A stretch of DNA of 64,000 nucleotides, taken from contig JAQGEQ010000170.1 of the NCBI GenBank assembly GCA_034620365.1, forward strand, positions 682,001 to 746,000, read 5' to 3'. This stretch comes from Pegea sp. RAD2-039 (taxonomy: Eukaryota > Chordata > Thaliacea > Salpida > Salpidae). The position numbers and the translations under genes were made by a program. This document shows, piece after piece, positions 24,990 through 38,000 of this stretch (the first letter of the stretch is position 1; each line of letters starts with the position of its first letter). The notes under the pieces are model-generated. The model was not told the origin of the DNA. It saw only the letters and a list, made by a program, of their open reading frames with translations, and searched no databases.

Positions 24990-25383
24990 AATATTTGATT
25001 TCGTTATTTTTGAATACGACGAAATTGTTTCAGATGGTGAAGCTAAACCAACTATAGCATCTGAAAACCGGCCTTCAAGATGTAAGAAACTGAAACAAAT
25101 GAAATTAAGCAAATGATAAGGTTTGTGTAGTTCAGGGTAACTTTGGAGAAGATGAAGAATTACTTGTTGTTACTGAACGAATAATTACAACAAACCGAAT
25201 GATGTTAAGTCCTCCAACAGCGCGGTTCTCGCGACACTAATTTTGCTGATTATCGTAGCAGTTGGAATTTGATACTACTTTTGAAGAAGTGATGATAAAA
25301 AATTAGAAAAGAAAGAAAAAAGTGAAAAGAACAAAAAATTGTCGCCAAAAAAACCTCCAATAAAAACGTTCATAAGTTTCTAA
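24990..25383 (+). pseudogene. Possible decayed small single-pass membrane protein
   Basis: One frame around 25140-25210 reads GNFGEDEELLVVTERIITTN. It then has to shift by one to continue as SSNSAVLATLILLIIVAVGI (25210-25269), a clear transmembrane helix. Two TGA codons follow (25270 and 25282), exactly where Trp would fit in a membrane-edge YYF context. After them comes a lysine-rich tail (DDKKLEKKEKSEKNKKLS) to TAA 25381. An upstream exon-like piece GEAKPTIASENRPS ends in GTAAG at about 25080. A frameshift plus two TGA codons suggest a dead copy. Low confidence: it could be chance hydrophobic sequence. Confidence 0.3.
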
Positions 25384-25435
25384 AAATCTAAAATCTTTAA
25401 TCTAAAACCAATACAAAAAAATAAGAAGGTTGTAG

Positions 25436-25640
25436 AGGTATAAGTGGGCAGAAGCAAGGTTCAATCCCGGGTAGACACATATTAAAGAAAAGTACACAAA
25501 AACACCCAAGTATAAGGGCTTTGTTGGTTGGGTTAATGACAAAACTTCTAAGAAACACAAAACTCCAAATTTGAAGTCTGGATATGCAGCCTCATAGGCA
25601 GTTTGTCACTGTACTTATTATCCTTCTGACAGCTCCTGCA
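25436..25640 (+). repeat. SINE-like fragment with a tRNA B-box word
   Basis: GGTTCAATCCCGGG (about 25468) matches a Pol III B box and is followed by AGACACATATTAAAG. The better-preserved SINE at 44.5 kb has its own B box followed by GAGACATATAAAA. No good A box is seen at the usual distance, so this copy is truncated or diverged. Confidence 0.4.
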
Positions 25641-27600
25641 ACATCAGCTGAGCGTAGCTGCACCAGTTCTTCTGTTCTGCTGTATTACGTATTAGCGTGA
25701 ACAGCGAAACTGCTGCAACAACTGGATCTCCATAATGCCTACCCCGAAGTACAGACCATTTTTTCCTCTTCTTTTATCCTTGTTGAGTGTAAGCGTCAGG
25801 CACTTGTAGAACAGAAGCACAAACCCAAAAACTCAGAGCAATTTGCATAAAGCTAAAAAGATATTTTGCAGAGCTGCAAGAAAATGTTCTAGTGAGTTTT
25901 AGTTTTGCAAAAACGCAAAGACTAATGCTGTAGCAGCAAGGGTGACGTCGAATCCGTTTACGGTGGTGCTAGGAGTGCAACTGAACCCACAAAACGTCTA
26001 ATCGCTCTCTTGCAGTCTACTACAAGAGAGATCTTGTGCGGCAGAGACGAGCAGCTAAGGAGATACTTTTTACTCCTAGCAAAATACCGAGACGAGCGTT
26101 GCACTGGAATATTACCAATCATACATGATCTAGCTCAGGATTTATTAGATTCTGTTCTTTCACATGGGATTTAAATCAGTTACGCCAAGTTTTGAATTTT
26201 ATTTTCATATTGCATCTTTAAACGAAGAAGTTTTGACGTCTTTTTTGCTTTATTTGTCAAATATATTTTTACTATAACTCTAACAGCGTCAGATCTAGCA
26301 CTATATGAAATAAACAAGGACTTTAAAATTGATTCTATTTCCTTACAATATTCATTATATTTTTGATATTTACTTTGTTAGTATTAAATTGTAGATATTG
26401 AGTAAAAGATGATAATTTAATTTTTTATAAATGCAGAGCTTAGTTAGTTCAATTTCCCTTTTTTCAGTTAGAAATTATGGTTATACGCCGACTGTAAGAT
26501 TGAATACAAAAATTAAAATCTAGTCAAGCTTTTAATAGTTATTACAAACATTTATGTTTATAAATTCATCAACAATTGTTTGAAAATTTATTTTCAAAAT
26601 TTATTCTTTGGTTAACATCGAATGTAGTAGCAACATAGAAACATAGATTATTATATTTTAAGCTAATTGTGTTCAAATGTTAATAAGCAATACAACGTAT
26701 AATCATTACTTATCTATACACACTACAACAGTTTCTACAGCAATTTAAGTTTTCTTAATGCTTCAGGTATGGATTTCCATACTATATTATAATAAAATAA
26801 TAATTTTTTTCTGCATCAATTAAAAGAGTTAAATTGGGCGAAAAAGGTATTTTTAATATAATTTATGCTTTTGGGCCGTCTTTAAATGTCATCCATTTTG
26901 TCCCGCCATTTTTAAATGTTTAAACTTAGCAGCAAACATTTTGGATCAATTTTTAAAAATATTTTAAAATTTTTTTGAATTTCATAGAATCTTTTTAATT
27001 CCGTTTTGACCGGAAATTTTTTATCTTATATTTCTTACAAACAGTAAATTAAATATATTTTGTTTAATTTGCTGAGAAATAGTTAAAATTTTTTAGATTA
27101 AATAATAAAACATTTGTTTCATAAAATATTTTTTTTGCAAAATATTTGTTAGAAAAACTCATAATCTAAAATAATAATAAATAATAATTTATTTAAATAA
27201 ATATAATAATTTTGACATTTTTAACCATTTGTTTTTTAAATGAATAAGTTTATATAAAGTTTGCTTCAATTTAATTATTTTGTAAATAAGAAATAAATTT
27301 AGTTTTTTGATGATTGTAGTCGTTTCATAATTAACTTAAAATTAAATATTTATTTTGTAATATTCTACTTTGCAATTAATCTTTTATATTGATTACATTT
27401 TATATCCTTTTTTATATTTCTAACAGCTTTTCATCAAGTTAAGTTTTGACTAACTTTAATGATTCCATTTTTATTAAGAATATTTTATTAGACTTATGTT
27501 TGTTTGTTGAAATATATAATAAGAGTTTTTACATAATTGAATAATCTTTTTATAAATTTGGTATATGCTAATTATTTGCTTTACAGATTTCAAACAAACT
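25641..27600. other. Spacer; GC-richer island then AT-rich DNA
   Basis: 25640-26150 is noticeably less AT-rich than its surroundings and may be an old transposon fragment continuing from the SINE-like piece, but no reading frame or protein motif is visible. 26150-27600 is A/T-rich promoter-side DNA with nothing recognised. Confidence 0.4.
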
Positions 27601-27625
27601 ACTTCTTATCTAAAAGGAGGTAATC

Positions 27626-29017
27626 ATGTCAAAATTGGTTAGTTTTAATGGTGTGATTTTAGTTCTTTTAGTGATTTTACAATGGCAAGTAACAGATCAA
27701 TCTATTTCACCTGAATTAGAATCAATTAATGAAGAAATGAAAGATATAAGCAGTGGATTAAACAAAGAATATATGGAATCACAAGAACCAGATGTTATTG
27801 ATGAAGAAAAACTATCTAGAGTTTTAAAGGTAGAAGCAAATACAGATGAAGAACCAATTTCTATTGAAAAACACCAAGTTACAGAAGAACCAGATGATAT
27901 AGAACCACTTGCTGCTGAAGAACCAGTTGATGTTGAAGAACCAGCTGCTGTTGAAGAACCAGCTGCTGTTGAAGAACCAGTTGCTGCTGAAGAACCAGTT
28001 CCTGTTGAAGAACCAGTTGCTGTTGAACCAGTTGCTGCTGAAAAACCAGTTGCTGCTGAAGAGCCAGTTGCTATAGAACCAGTTGCTGTTGAAGAACCAG
28101 TTGCTGCTGAAGAACCAGTTGCTATAGAACCAGTTGCTGTTGAAGAACCAGTTGCTGCTGAAGAACCAGTTGCTATAGAACCAGTTCCTGTTGAAGAACC
28201 AGTTCCTGTTGAACCAGTTGCTGCTGAAGAACCAGTTCCTGTTGAAGAACCAGTTGCTGTTGAACCAGTTGCTGCTGAAGAACCAGTTGCTGCTGAAGAA
28301 CCAGTTGCTACAGAAGAACCAGTTGCTATAGAACTAGTTGCTACAGAACCAGTTGCTACAGAAGAACCAGTTGCTGCTGAAGAACCAGTTGCTATAGAAC
28401 CAGTTCCTGCTGAAGAACCAGCTGCTGTTGAACCAGTTGCTACAGAAGAACCAGTTGCTGTTGAAGAGCCAGTTGCTGCTGAAGAACCAGTTGCTATAGA
28501 ACCAGTTGTTGATAAAGTTAAAGCTCTTGAAGAAATTGGTAATTGGAAATTATATTATTGTATATTTTTAATATTACTCTGTGTAATTGCCAACTTTCAT
28601 ATAATCTCAATATTTATTTTTTATAGAAAATTTTATTGAAAAGATTCGATGTTTTATGAGATGGATACTTGTAAGTTAAAGTGTTAACTGTAAAATTGTT
28701 TTTCTGATAAGTTTATTTGATTACTTTAGAAAACATATGGTATAAAGACAACACTATCCACAGCTTTTTTTGCTTATGTTATTGGATTAAGTTTATTCTT
28801 TAAAAGTATCAAAACATCCAAGAAAGAGGAAGTTGATGATAATGAGAAAACCTGCGTAGAAAATGTAAGTGAAAATATTGATTGAATTTTTATGGAAAAC
28901 TTTAAAACATTAATTTTTCTAAATAAGTAAGAGTTTATATTTTAGATAATTAGTTGTAAGTGATTGATGTTTATTGTTTTGCAGAATACCTGCTCTGAAG
29001 AAATCGCTTCAAATTAA
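27626..29017 (+). CDS. Acidic E-E-P-V-A repeat protein with signal peptide and C-terminal membrane helix, about 374 aa
   Basis: Exons 27626-28538, 28627-28670, 28730-28864 and 28985-29017 join in frame. The start is the first ATG, in an AGGTAATCATG context. The N-terminus is hydrophobic (VSFNGVILVLLVILQWQV), a likely signal peptide. An acidic stretch follows, and then about 200 residues of pentad/tetrad repeats of the type EEPVAVEEPVAAEEPVAIEP, with Val/Ala/Ile/Thr/Pro variants. After the repeat come a short amphipathic exon (ENFIEKIRCFMRWIL), a hydrophobic helix (TTLSTAFFAYVIGLSLFF) and a Lys/Glu tail with Cys. The repeat should be extended, highly acidic and unfolded: a surface or matrix-like spacer. 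Repeat number is probably polymorphic. I know no family for it; similar low-complexity EPVA repeats arise independently in many proteins. An alternative reading through the first intron adds a different hydrophobic tail and a stop at 28639. Confidence 0.7.
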
Positions 29018-29730
29018 TTAAATAAAATAAAGGAAATTATTTTCATCAAGATCTTGTAGTTCAGTAAACCAATTGAATATTTTAGTTGCAAATTTCGGAT
29101 GGTCTGTCCACGAATATTTTTCACTTGATCATTTATTGTGGGTTCTTTTACGATTGTCAAAACATCGTGTGTCAACGTAAAGTTGCTTGTAAGTTTCATT
29201 TTGTAGTATTGAATGAATTTTAACAAACAAGTTGCAAGTGTTTTATTGACGTGTTTTATTTAAGCTTTGTGTGTTTGTTTCTTTACTAAAACATATTGTT
29301 GATAGTTTTTCCTGTCGGTTGCATTTGTTGAAATGGTTTGATTTAATGTTTATTGTTAGTACATTGACTCTGATTTAATTAGAAATATTTGAAAATAAAA
29401 ATAAGATTTTCTTTTACAAATTAATTTTGTTAGTTAATGAGCTTGTCTTGAAAATAGTTTTTTATTTTTCGAAATATTGTAAAAGCGTAGAATGCTGGTT
29501 AGAAGAATTTGATTTGATTTTAAATCTGATACAAAATATTTTCACATTTAAAACTAAATTGAAATTATTTTAAACAATTTCAACTTTATAATTTGATGAT
29601 TTGACAAAATGTAGTTTATGGGTTGATAAAAACTGTTGTAAATGAACTTTGTCTCATCAAATGATCAACAAACTAGTCTCCAAGATTTATTTGGCGAAAA
29701 TATTTCATTTTTAACTAACTTCAAATCATC
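29018..29730. other. Spacer downstream of the repeat-protein gene
   Basis: Poly-A signals (AATAAA) around 29023 and AT-rich DNA. No feature recognised. Confidence 0.5.
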
Positions 29731-29739
29731 AGTAAATAT

Positions 29740-30194
29740 CTCATCAATCCAAACTTACATTTATCATAGATTTCCAGCGCAGTAAACAAAGTTTGTGAAA
29801 TATCCATAAATGCTCCCGGGTCCCAGAACCTCCGGAGCAACCTATTTCGCTTACAGCCACTTTTCGTTCAGCTCCTAAAATCTTTAAAACTGAAATTTCC
29901 ACAACACCTGCCACCCCATCAAGTTCGATCTTCAATTATCTTTTGTGACTTCTACATCTTCCAAATTCTGCTTTTTAAGTCATGCTGATTTTTGTGCTAA
30001 AAAAAGCTTCAAATTTTAATAAATTATTTCAAATGAAGAGGTGACAAGTTAGATTGATTAATCAACTTGCTTGCCAGTAAACTCAACACTGTCAACATAC
30101 TTCATTTCTGTGTTACAAAAACTGACATTTGTCAAAATCACCAGCAAATGACAAACTAATTCTTCAAACAATTTCTTTGAATGCATTTTGCAAA
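29740..30194 (-). other. Possible small two-exon gene or gene remnant
   Basis: On the minus strand an ATG near 30186 opens a hydrophobic leader (LFEELVCHLLVILTNVSFC) resembling a signal peptide. It ends in EFTGKQ before a GTTGAT donor-like site (about 30067). A second piece (29760-29935: VVEISVLKILGAERKVAVSE) runs to MIN followed by a perfect GTAAGT donor at about 29757. The two cannot be joined with confidence and no downstream exon was found. No family recognised. Could be chance. Confidence 0.2.
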
Positions 30195-30259
30195 TAAAAT
30201 TGAAGGTTAGGTAAGTTACCTTACAAAGAAGATTTATGTTTTTGACACTAAGTAGCAAA

Positions 30260-32071
30260 TATTTTTAGATTTACTATGTTAGTTTGTTCAACCATAAATT
30301 AAAAATTCATTTTCTAACTAATTTTATTAGACATAATTTATGGCATTATTTTGTAATAAAAGTTTACAAAATTTTTAAATTGTAAAAAATTAGAATTTAA
30401 GTTGATTAATCGTTTACAAATCTAAGTAAATAGAAAAAAAATATGTTTCCATTAGTAGTTAACATCATACAAATATTTTTAAAATCAATATAATAGCTGA
30501 TAATTAAATAGAATATAAAATTTCTAATTGATAAATTCGTTTAAATATTTATGTGATATTTTCAAAATTTCAAATAAACAGAAATCGAAAAAATCTTTCA
30601 TGAAGCAAGCAGAGAGAAGCAAAAATCAAAATGTTTCAAAATTGAAATCAAAGTCTTTGAAAAAACAGTTGATTATCAAATGTTAATTTTTAGCGGAAAA
30701 TTCTAAACTTTTTATTTATATAAAAGTATACAAAAACGTATACTTAGTTTGTTACGATTTTTAATATCAAAAATAAAGTAATCTCAAAATTTCGAATACT
30801 CAACAAGTTTTCAAGGAAATGATTTTCTGATATCAAAATGACTACTTTGGATTTTACAAATTGTTTTAACTCTAATCAACCAACAAATTAACTTGAAACT
30901 TCACAAACTTTTGTAATTGATTGTATTTAAGATATCTAAAAAAATTAAACATCATAAATGTGACAAGGCAAGATGTTTAAAAGATTTGATAGCTAAATTT
31001 TGTATGAAAATCAGTCTAAACATTGAAAATATGTTTTACATCTGAAAACAAGTTTACCTGATCAATTGATTATTGTCAGTAGATAAAATATTCAAAAATA
31101 AAAATGTTGAAAAACGTGATTAATTGTAAAAAATATTTTTTAATTACAATATAGCCAAACTACAAATAATTATCATTAAACTAAATTTGTAAATTATCTG
31201 ATAGAAAAATAAATTATTTTAAAATTATAAGTAATGGATTTAGTGTATGAAGTATAATTTGAATAAAATGAAATTACAATATGTACTTTAAATATATCAT
31301 AATTTATAAAACTTAATTTTGTTTACAAAGAATATTTCTATTGGTTAGAATTAATGTAAAATATTTGATTAAAAAAAAAGGTAAATAGGTGAAGTTTCAA
31401 TGTGATTTATGATATGGTTTGTGGTATTTGAAATGAAAACCATTTAGATATTGATGCTATTATTAAACAATACCTAAAATTTGAAGTTAGATAAAAGTGA
31501 ACTATTCAATTTAAAAAGATATTTGATAAAAATTCAATTTTTCTGTGATTCTTCATAACTTCTAAACAAATCTGATGTTTTGATAAATACTGTTCTGATA
31601 TAACTACTTCAGATTCTCAACAGGAATTCTGTTTTGAAATTCAGCACTTCAACTGCTGTTGAAATTATCAAATTGTAAATTTTATTCGTAAAATAGAAAT
31701 TAGTAATTGTAACATTTGGCTGGTTTCAAATTTCATTGACATTTTATCAAAATCGAAGAACTCATAAAATGTTCTTTATCAAAATTCTCATCTTTAATTT
31801 TACTTTCTAAGTCTTTATTGAAAAACATCTTTTAATAATCAAACACAAAAAAGTAAATAAAAAGTTAGAATTTTATTTTTGAAGGAAAAAGATCACCAAT
31901 TTACGGAAGCGGCAAAATTCGAAATAATATATTTGGATATGAGCATCAATAAACACAAAATCGAAAGACAAATGGATGAAATCCAATAAATAAAAATTTG
32001 CGAAATCAATTCAAGTAAATGTGAAATAATTTGATGAGCCTAAAATGGCTTTTTTGAAATTGGCTTCGAAT
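30260..32071. other. Gene-free AT-rich spacer
   Basis: No exon-like or repeated structure recognised up to the 3' end of TRIP11. Confidence 0.5.
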
Positions 32072-35000
32072 TTATGGGTTTTGTAGAATTCCTTTTAAAA
32101 TGTTTTGTTGATAGTTGGATGAAGAAGCTTGAATAAGAGGAGAAAATGAAGTCGGTTGAGTGAAAGGATGAGATGCAGATTGAGAAGTTGCTGAAATGAT
32201 GAAGATCTATAAAAGATCAATATAAAAAGATGAAGATCACTTACTCATGATAGTAATTGGATTTGGGATAACAATTGGAGGGTTATATCTTCCTGCAACT
32301 GTTCCTCTTTGAGTCGTGGAGGTTTCTGTTGGAGTAGGAAGACCTACAAATGATCTCATCAACATCTTTTCATCTTCAAATGATCTTTACCTGAAGTCTT
32401 TCTCCGATTTAGAGTTTCTTGAATCATTTGATTTGCAGGGAGTTTTGCCGCCGGCTGTCGGCTCTGTGATTCTTCTTCCAGAAATTTTACAAAAAGATCT
32501 GTGAAAGACTAAAGAAGAAGATCAGAGAAGCCCGAAGTGCAGCTGATCTTCACCTGATCACCATCTTTACGTTCTACAGGACTACTCCATGATAAAAAAC
32601 CCCAATTCCTTCTAGGAGGGTCTAACTTCCGCATATCTTCCTGAAATAAACCAATCAGCTTGCAGCTTCGTTTACCACCTGACATACCTTCGAGAAGCCG
32701 ACTACTGACGTAATCAGACGTGTGACGTCATCGCGTTTGTTTACTGGTGAGGAGAAGTAGCCGATGAAGAGATTTTTGACGAGTTGCCTGAATAAAAATG
32801 AGATAGTTACGACCAAATAGAAAATAGCAACCAATAAAAACCAGTAGTAACCAACAACAACCAGTAGCAACCAACAACAACCAGTAGCAACCAACGACAA
32901 CCAGTAGCAACCAACAACGACCAGTAGCAACCAACAACAACCAGTAGCAACCAACAACGACCAGTAGCAACCAACAACGACCAGTAGCAACCAACAACTA
33001 CCAGTAGCAACCAACAACAACCAGTAGCAACCAACAACAACCAGTAGCAACCAACAACTACCAGTAGCAACCAACAACGACCAGTAGCAACCAACAACAA
33101 CCAGTAGCAACCAACAACAACCAGTAGCAACCAACGACAACCAGTAGCAACCAACAACGACCAGTAGCAACCAACAACAACCAGTAGCAACCAACAACAA
33201 CCAGTAGCAACCAACGACAACCAGTAGCAACCAACAACGACCAGTAGCAACCAACAACGACCAGTAGCAACCAACAACGACCAGTAGCAACCAACAACGA
33301 CCAGTAGCAACCAACAACAACCAGTAGCAACCAACAACGACCAGTAGCAACCAACAACGACCAGTAGCAACCAACAACAACCAGTAGCAACCAACAACGA
33401 CCAGTAGCAACCAACAACGACCAGTAGCAACCAACAACAACCAGTAGCAACCAACAACGACCAGTAGCAACCAACAACAACCAGTAGCAACCAACAACAA
33501 CCAGTAGCAACCAACAACAACCAGTAGCAACCAACGACAACCAGTAGCAACCAACAACGACCAGTAGCAACCAACAACGACCAGTAGCAACCAACAACAA
33601 CCAGTAGCAACCAACGACAACCAGTAGCAACCAACAACGACCAGTAGCAACCAACAACAACCAGTAGCAACCAACAACGACCAGTAGCAACCAACAACGA
33701 CCAGTAGCAACCAACAACAACCAGTAGCAACCAACAACGACCAGTAGCAACCAACAACAACCAGTAGCAACCAACAACAACCAGTAGCAACCAACAACGA
33801 CCAGTAGCAACCAACAACAACCAGTAGCAACCAACAACAACCAGTAGCAACCAACAACAACCAGTAGCAACCAACCTATCTAAACTGTTTTCGTTGCTAC
33901 TTTGAATTTCTTTGATTTGAGTTTCGAGGTTTTCAATTTGAGTTTCTTTTTCGTTAACTGTCGACAAAAAGATGAAAAATGAGAAGGAGTTACGTTAGGT
34001 GAGTAGCAGATGTCAGATGGTTACTTCCGGTGAATGGTTCTGCTCTGTTGATCACGTGTTCGTTCGAGTCAATGCATTTGAAACTGAATGGAGATTTCCA
34101 GTCAGTTCCTAATGCAGTAACTCGAACGTCACCATACTTTCGATGAAAGTTTCGAATCGTTGTGAAATCTCATTGACAAACGTGAGTCAAACGAATCACA
34201 GATTGCCAGATGAGATTACACAAAGACCTCAAACTACCAATCATTCTTCAAACCCAACCTCATATCAACCCTTTTTATCTTTCTGTTGTACTATCCACAT
34301 TTTGTTCAATCTCTGCGCAGTCAACCGTGAAATGATGTCACAGTTGCCTACAGAGATTAAACAACAAGTAGAAGGAGTTCTTTCTCTTTCTGTTTTTTTT
34401 CTGAATCACACTCACCAAAGATGCGAATATCTTCTAGCTCTGATTCCTTGTTCTCTAGCTGCTCACTGAGTCTTGATGCTAACTGAAGAGCATCTGAGAC
34501 TTCTTCCATTTTGATCTTTAAATATGATCTTAAATTGATGAAGATTAGGATCATTTAAATTACCTGAACTTTCTGTAACTCCTCACTTTTTTCGTCTACT
34601 TCATCTTCTTTAGCTTTCAACTTCCGTTTGATCTTCTGAAGTTGAGCAGCATATGTAGCAGCTTCTTCCCGCTGCATCCTCTCTGCAGCAGTCTTCAGTT
34701 GTGAAAGAGCACTGTTCAGTTGCTGTGCTTTCTCTTGTGCCAACTACCAACATTTCTCATTACTAATTTGCATATATCGAAGCACGCGTCGCACACCCAC
34801 TAGTCACACTTCACTGCTTGCCAGCAGATGACTCGAAAAGTGATGAATCAACTTACATGGAATTGTTGCACGGTGTGATTCCTTTGAAGAGTCACTTCAT
34901 TTAAACTATTTTGTAACTTTTCAATTTCAGCTTCTTTTTCTCCGTTCACTTCATCAAATTTCGCCGTTTTTTCCGTCAATTTTCGAATCTGATTTATCAA

Positions 35001-38000
35001 ATCTTCTTCTCGTTTCTCACTTGTAACTGCCTCTAATGTGTACGACTCTTCAATCTGCATCAACTAGTCACCAACTGATTGATATTAGGATCTTCCCACC
35101 TGAAGCAGATGAGTCCGCAACCTCTTTAACTCATCATCTTGTTTCATCTGTTTATCTTCACATCGTTTCAACTCACTTTGATTCCTTTGTGACTCCTTCT
35201 GTTTATGTTTTAATGACATCATCACCTACAAACGAGTCCTCTTGAGAAGTTTGAATCTTAAACATCCTCCTGTACCTGATCCTTGTCATTTTGTAGCATC
35301 TTTATCTTCTTCATCAGCTCCCCGATTTCCTCGACATACTTCCGGCTACCGCTCACTTCTCCCTGCCAAAGATTCAAGTGGTCAGTATTCAAGTGGCCCA
35401 GTGCCGTGGCACAACGACATCAAGGTCATCAGATTCTAGCTTTTATGTTTAAGGGTTTTTTGCATCTCCTCAAGCAATTACAAGACAGTGACACTATTGA
35501 CCCAAAGTTTGGTTCTATCACCATTTTGCTGGTCATCATCTGATGGTCACCATCTGATGGTCACCATCTAACCAATATAATAGTAAATATGGACCAACCT
35601 CTTTCTGTTGCTTCAACAACCCCTCCAACCGGGCCACATGTTCCTTCAAACCGGTTTTCTCTTCTTCTAGTTGCCGTAGCAACATCGTCAACTGGACGTT
35701 TGTCTCCTAACAACCAACAACTAGTTACCAACCAACAACTAGTTACCAACCAACAACTAGTTACCAATCAACAACTAGTTACCAACCAACAACTAGTTAC
35801 CAACCAACAACTAGTTACCAACCAACAACTAGTTACCAACCAACAACTAGTTACCAACCAACAACTAGTTACCAATCAACAACTAGTTACCAACCAACAA
35901 CTAGTTACCAACCAACAACTAGTTACCAACCAACAACTAGTTACCAACCAACAACTAGTTACCAACCAACAACTAGTTACCAACCAACAACTAGTTACCA
36001 ATCAACAACTAGTTACCAATCAACAACTAGTTACCAACCAACAACTAGTTACCAATCAACAACTAGTTACCAATCAACAACTAGTTACCAACCAACAACT
36101 AGTTACCAACCAACAACTAGTTACCAATCAACAACTAGTTACCAACCAACAACTAGTTACCAACCAACAACTAGTTACCAACCAACAACTAGTTACCAAC
36201 CAACAACTAGTTACCAACCAACAACTAGTTACCAACCAACAACTAGTTACCAACCAACAACTAGTTACCAACCAACAACTAGTTACCAACCAACAACTAG
36301 TTACCAACCAACAACTAGTTACCAACCAACAACTAGTTACCAACCAACAACTAGTTACCAACCAACAACTAGTTACCAACCAACAACTAGTTACCAATCA
36401 ACAACTAGTTACCAACCAACAACTAGTTACCAACCAACAACTAGTTACCAACCAACAACTAGTTACCAACCAACAACTAGTTACCAACCAACAACTAGTT
36501 ACCAACCAACAACTAGTTACCAACCAACAACTAGTTACCAACCAACAACTAGTTACCAACCAACAACTAGTTACCAATCAACAACTAGTTACCAACCAAC
36601 AACTAGTTACCAACCAACAACTAGTTACCAGCCAACAACTAGTTACCAACCAACAACTAGTTACCAACCAACAACTAGTTACCAACCAACAACTAGTTAC
36701 CAATCAACAACTAGTTACCAATCAACAACTAGTTACCAACCAACAACTAGTTACCAACCAACAACTAGTTACCAACCAACAACTAGTTACCAACCAACAA
36801 CTAGTTACCAACCAACAACTAGTTACCAACCAACAACTAGTTACCAACCAACAACTAGTTACCAATCAACAACTAGTTACCAACCAACAACTAGTTACCA
36901 ACCAACAACTAGTTACCAACCAACAACTAGTTACCAATCAACAACTAGTTACCAACCAACAACTAGTTACCAATCAACAACTAGTTACCAACCAACAACT
37001 AGTTACCAACCAACAACAACTTACTTGGAAAGCTTCGATTTCAGCCACCTTCTCGCTCACTGAACATTTATATTCATTCAGCTGATCTCTCATCTCATCA
37101 ATTTCTTCAATCTATCATCAACCAATCAAAATTCGAATCACAAAACATCAAATCTTCACCTGTTCTCGAAGATTTTTCACTGATTTCTTCAGAATCAAAC
37201 TTTCATTCTTTTTTTCCGTCAGTTCTTTCGTCAACTGATCTATTGAGCTATGAGCGGATGCAAGAAGACCTTCCTGATCTTCAAACTCTTTCTTCATCGC
37301 CTCCATCTTAAAACAAACCGATAATCGTCGAATGAAAATTCACCAAATCACCTTCTGATCTTGTTTTGATGATTTTTTCATCATCTCTTCCAACAAAAGA
37401 TCTTTCTGCAGCAAAGCCTCGCTCTTCTTCTCCAAAATTGATCTCAATCCTACATCATCATCACTACTGATAATCAACTCCTCTTTACTCTTCTACAACC
37501 ACACGTCATCAGTGACGTCATCAATCTAATCGCGCTCACATACTTCTAGCTCGTTCGCGATATCCTGGAATCGCTTAGCATCGCGCTGTAAAGCTTTCAG
37601 CTTCATTTCCAGCTGCTCGTAATCAAACACCAGGTTCGTGTAAGCGATCTGTAAGCGTGAGTTCTCAGCGGCGTCACGCTCCAGTGATTCTGCCGCACGT
37701 GCTGCCTCGCCGTGCACCTCTAGCGCCTCTTTGTGTTTGCTTTTCACCAATGCCACTAACTGCTCACGTTCCGACAGCAGCTGACGAACTTGTGACGTCA
37801 ACAAGTCGCGATCTCTCATAAGAGCTTCGATACGCTCCGGTGCTTCTACAATGCAATGATGACGTCACAAACACACAGACATACGCGCGCACACCTTGAG
37901 TGGAATCCTGCTGGAGGACTTCAACGAGGGTCCCACATTTCTGTTGAAGGGATTCAATCTCCAGGTCTTTCTCATTTATAATCTTCTTCATTTCCTCATC

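Noticed and set aside
25264..25290. Alternative genetic code (TGA as Trp)
   Set aside because: TGA ends PRORP in the window; the in-frame TGAs occur only in a sequence that also has a frameshift, so decay is simpler.
32655..33967. Long minus-strand frames rich in LLVVVGCYW
   Set aside because: Translations of the 20-bp intronic array; the same words appear in several frames and a TRIP11 intron explains the region.
35420..35480. Extra TRIP11 exon (LLEEMQKTLKHK)
   Set aside because: Stops in every useful frame and no donor; flanking exons already join with family-like spacing.
32825..37024. CRISPR-like arrays
   Set aside because: Units are directly adjacent with no unique spacers; host is a eukaryote.
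35589..37085. 498-codon frame of QLVTNQ repeats
   Set aside because: 18-bp period keeps one antisense frame open; its ends overlap TRIP11 exons on the other strand.
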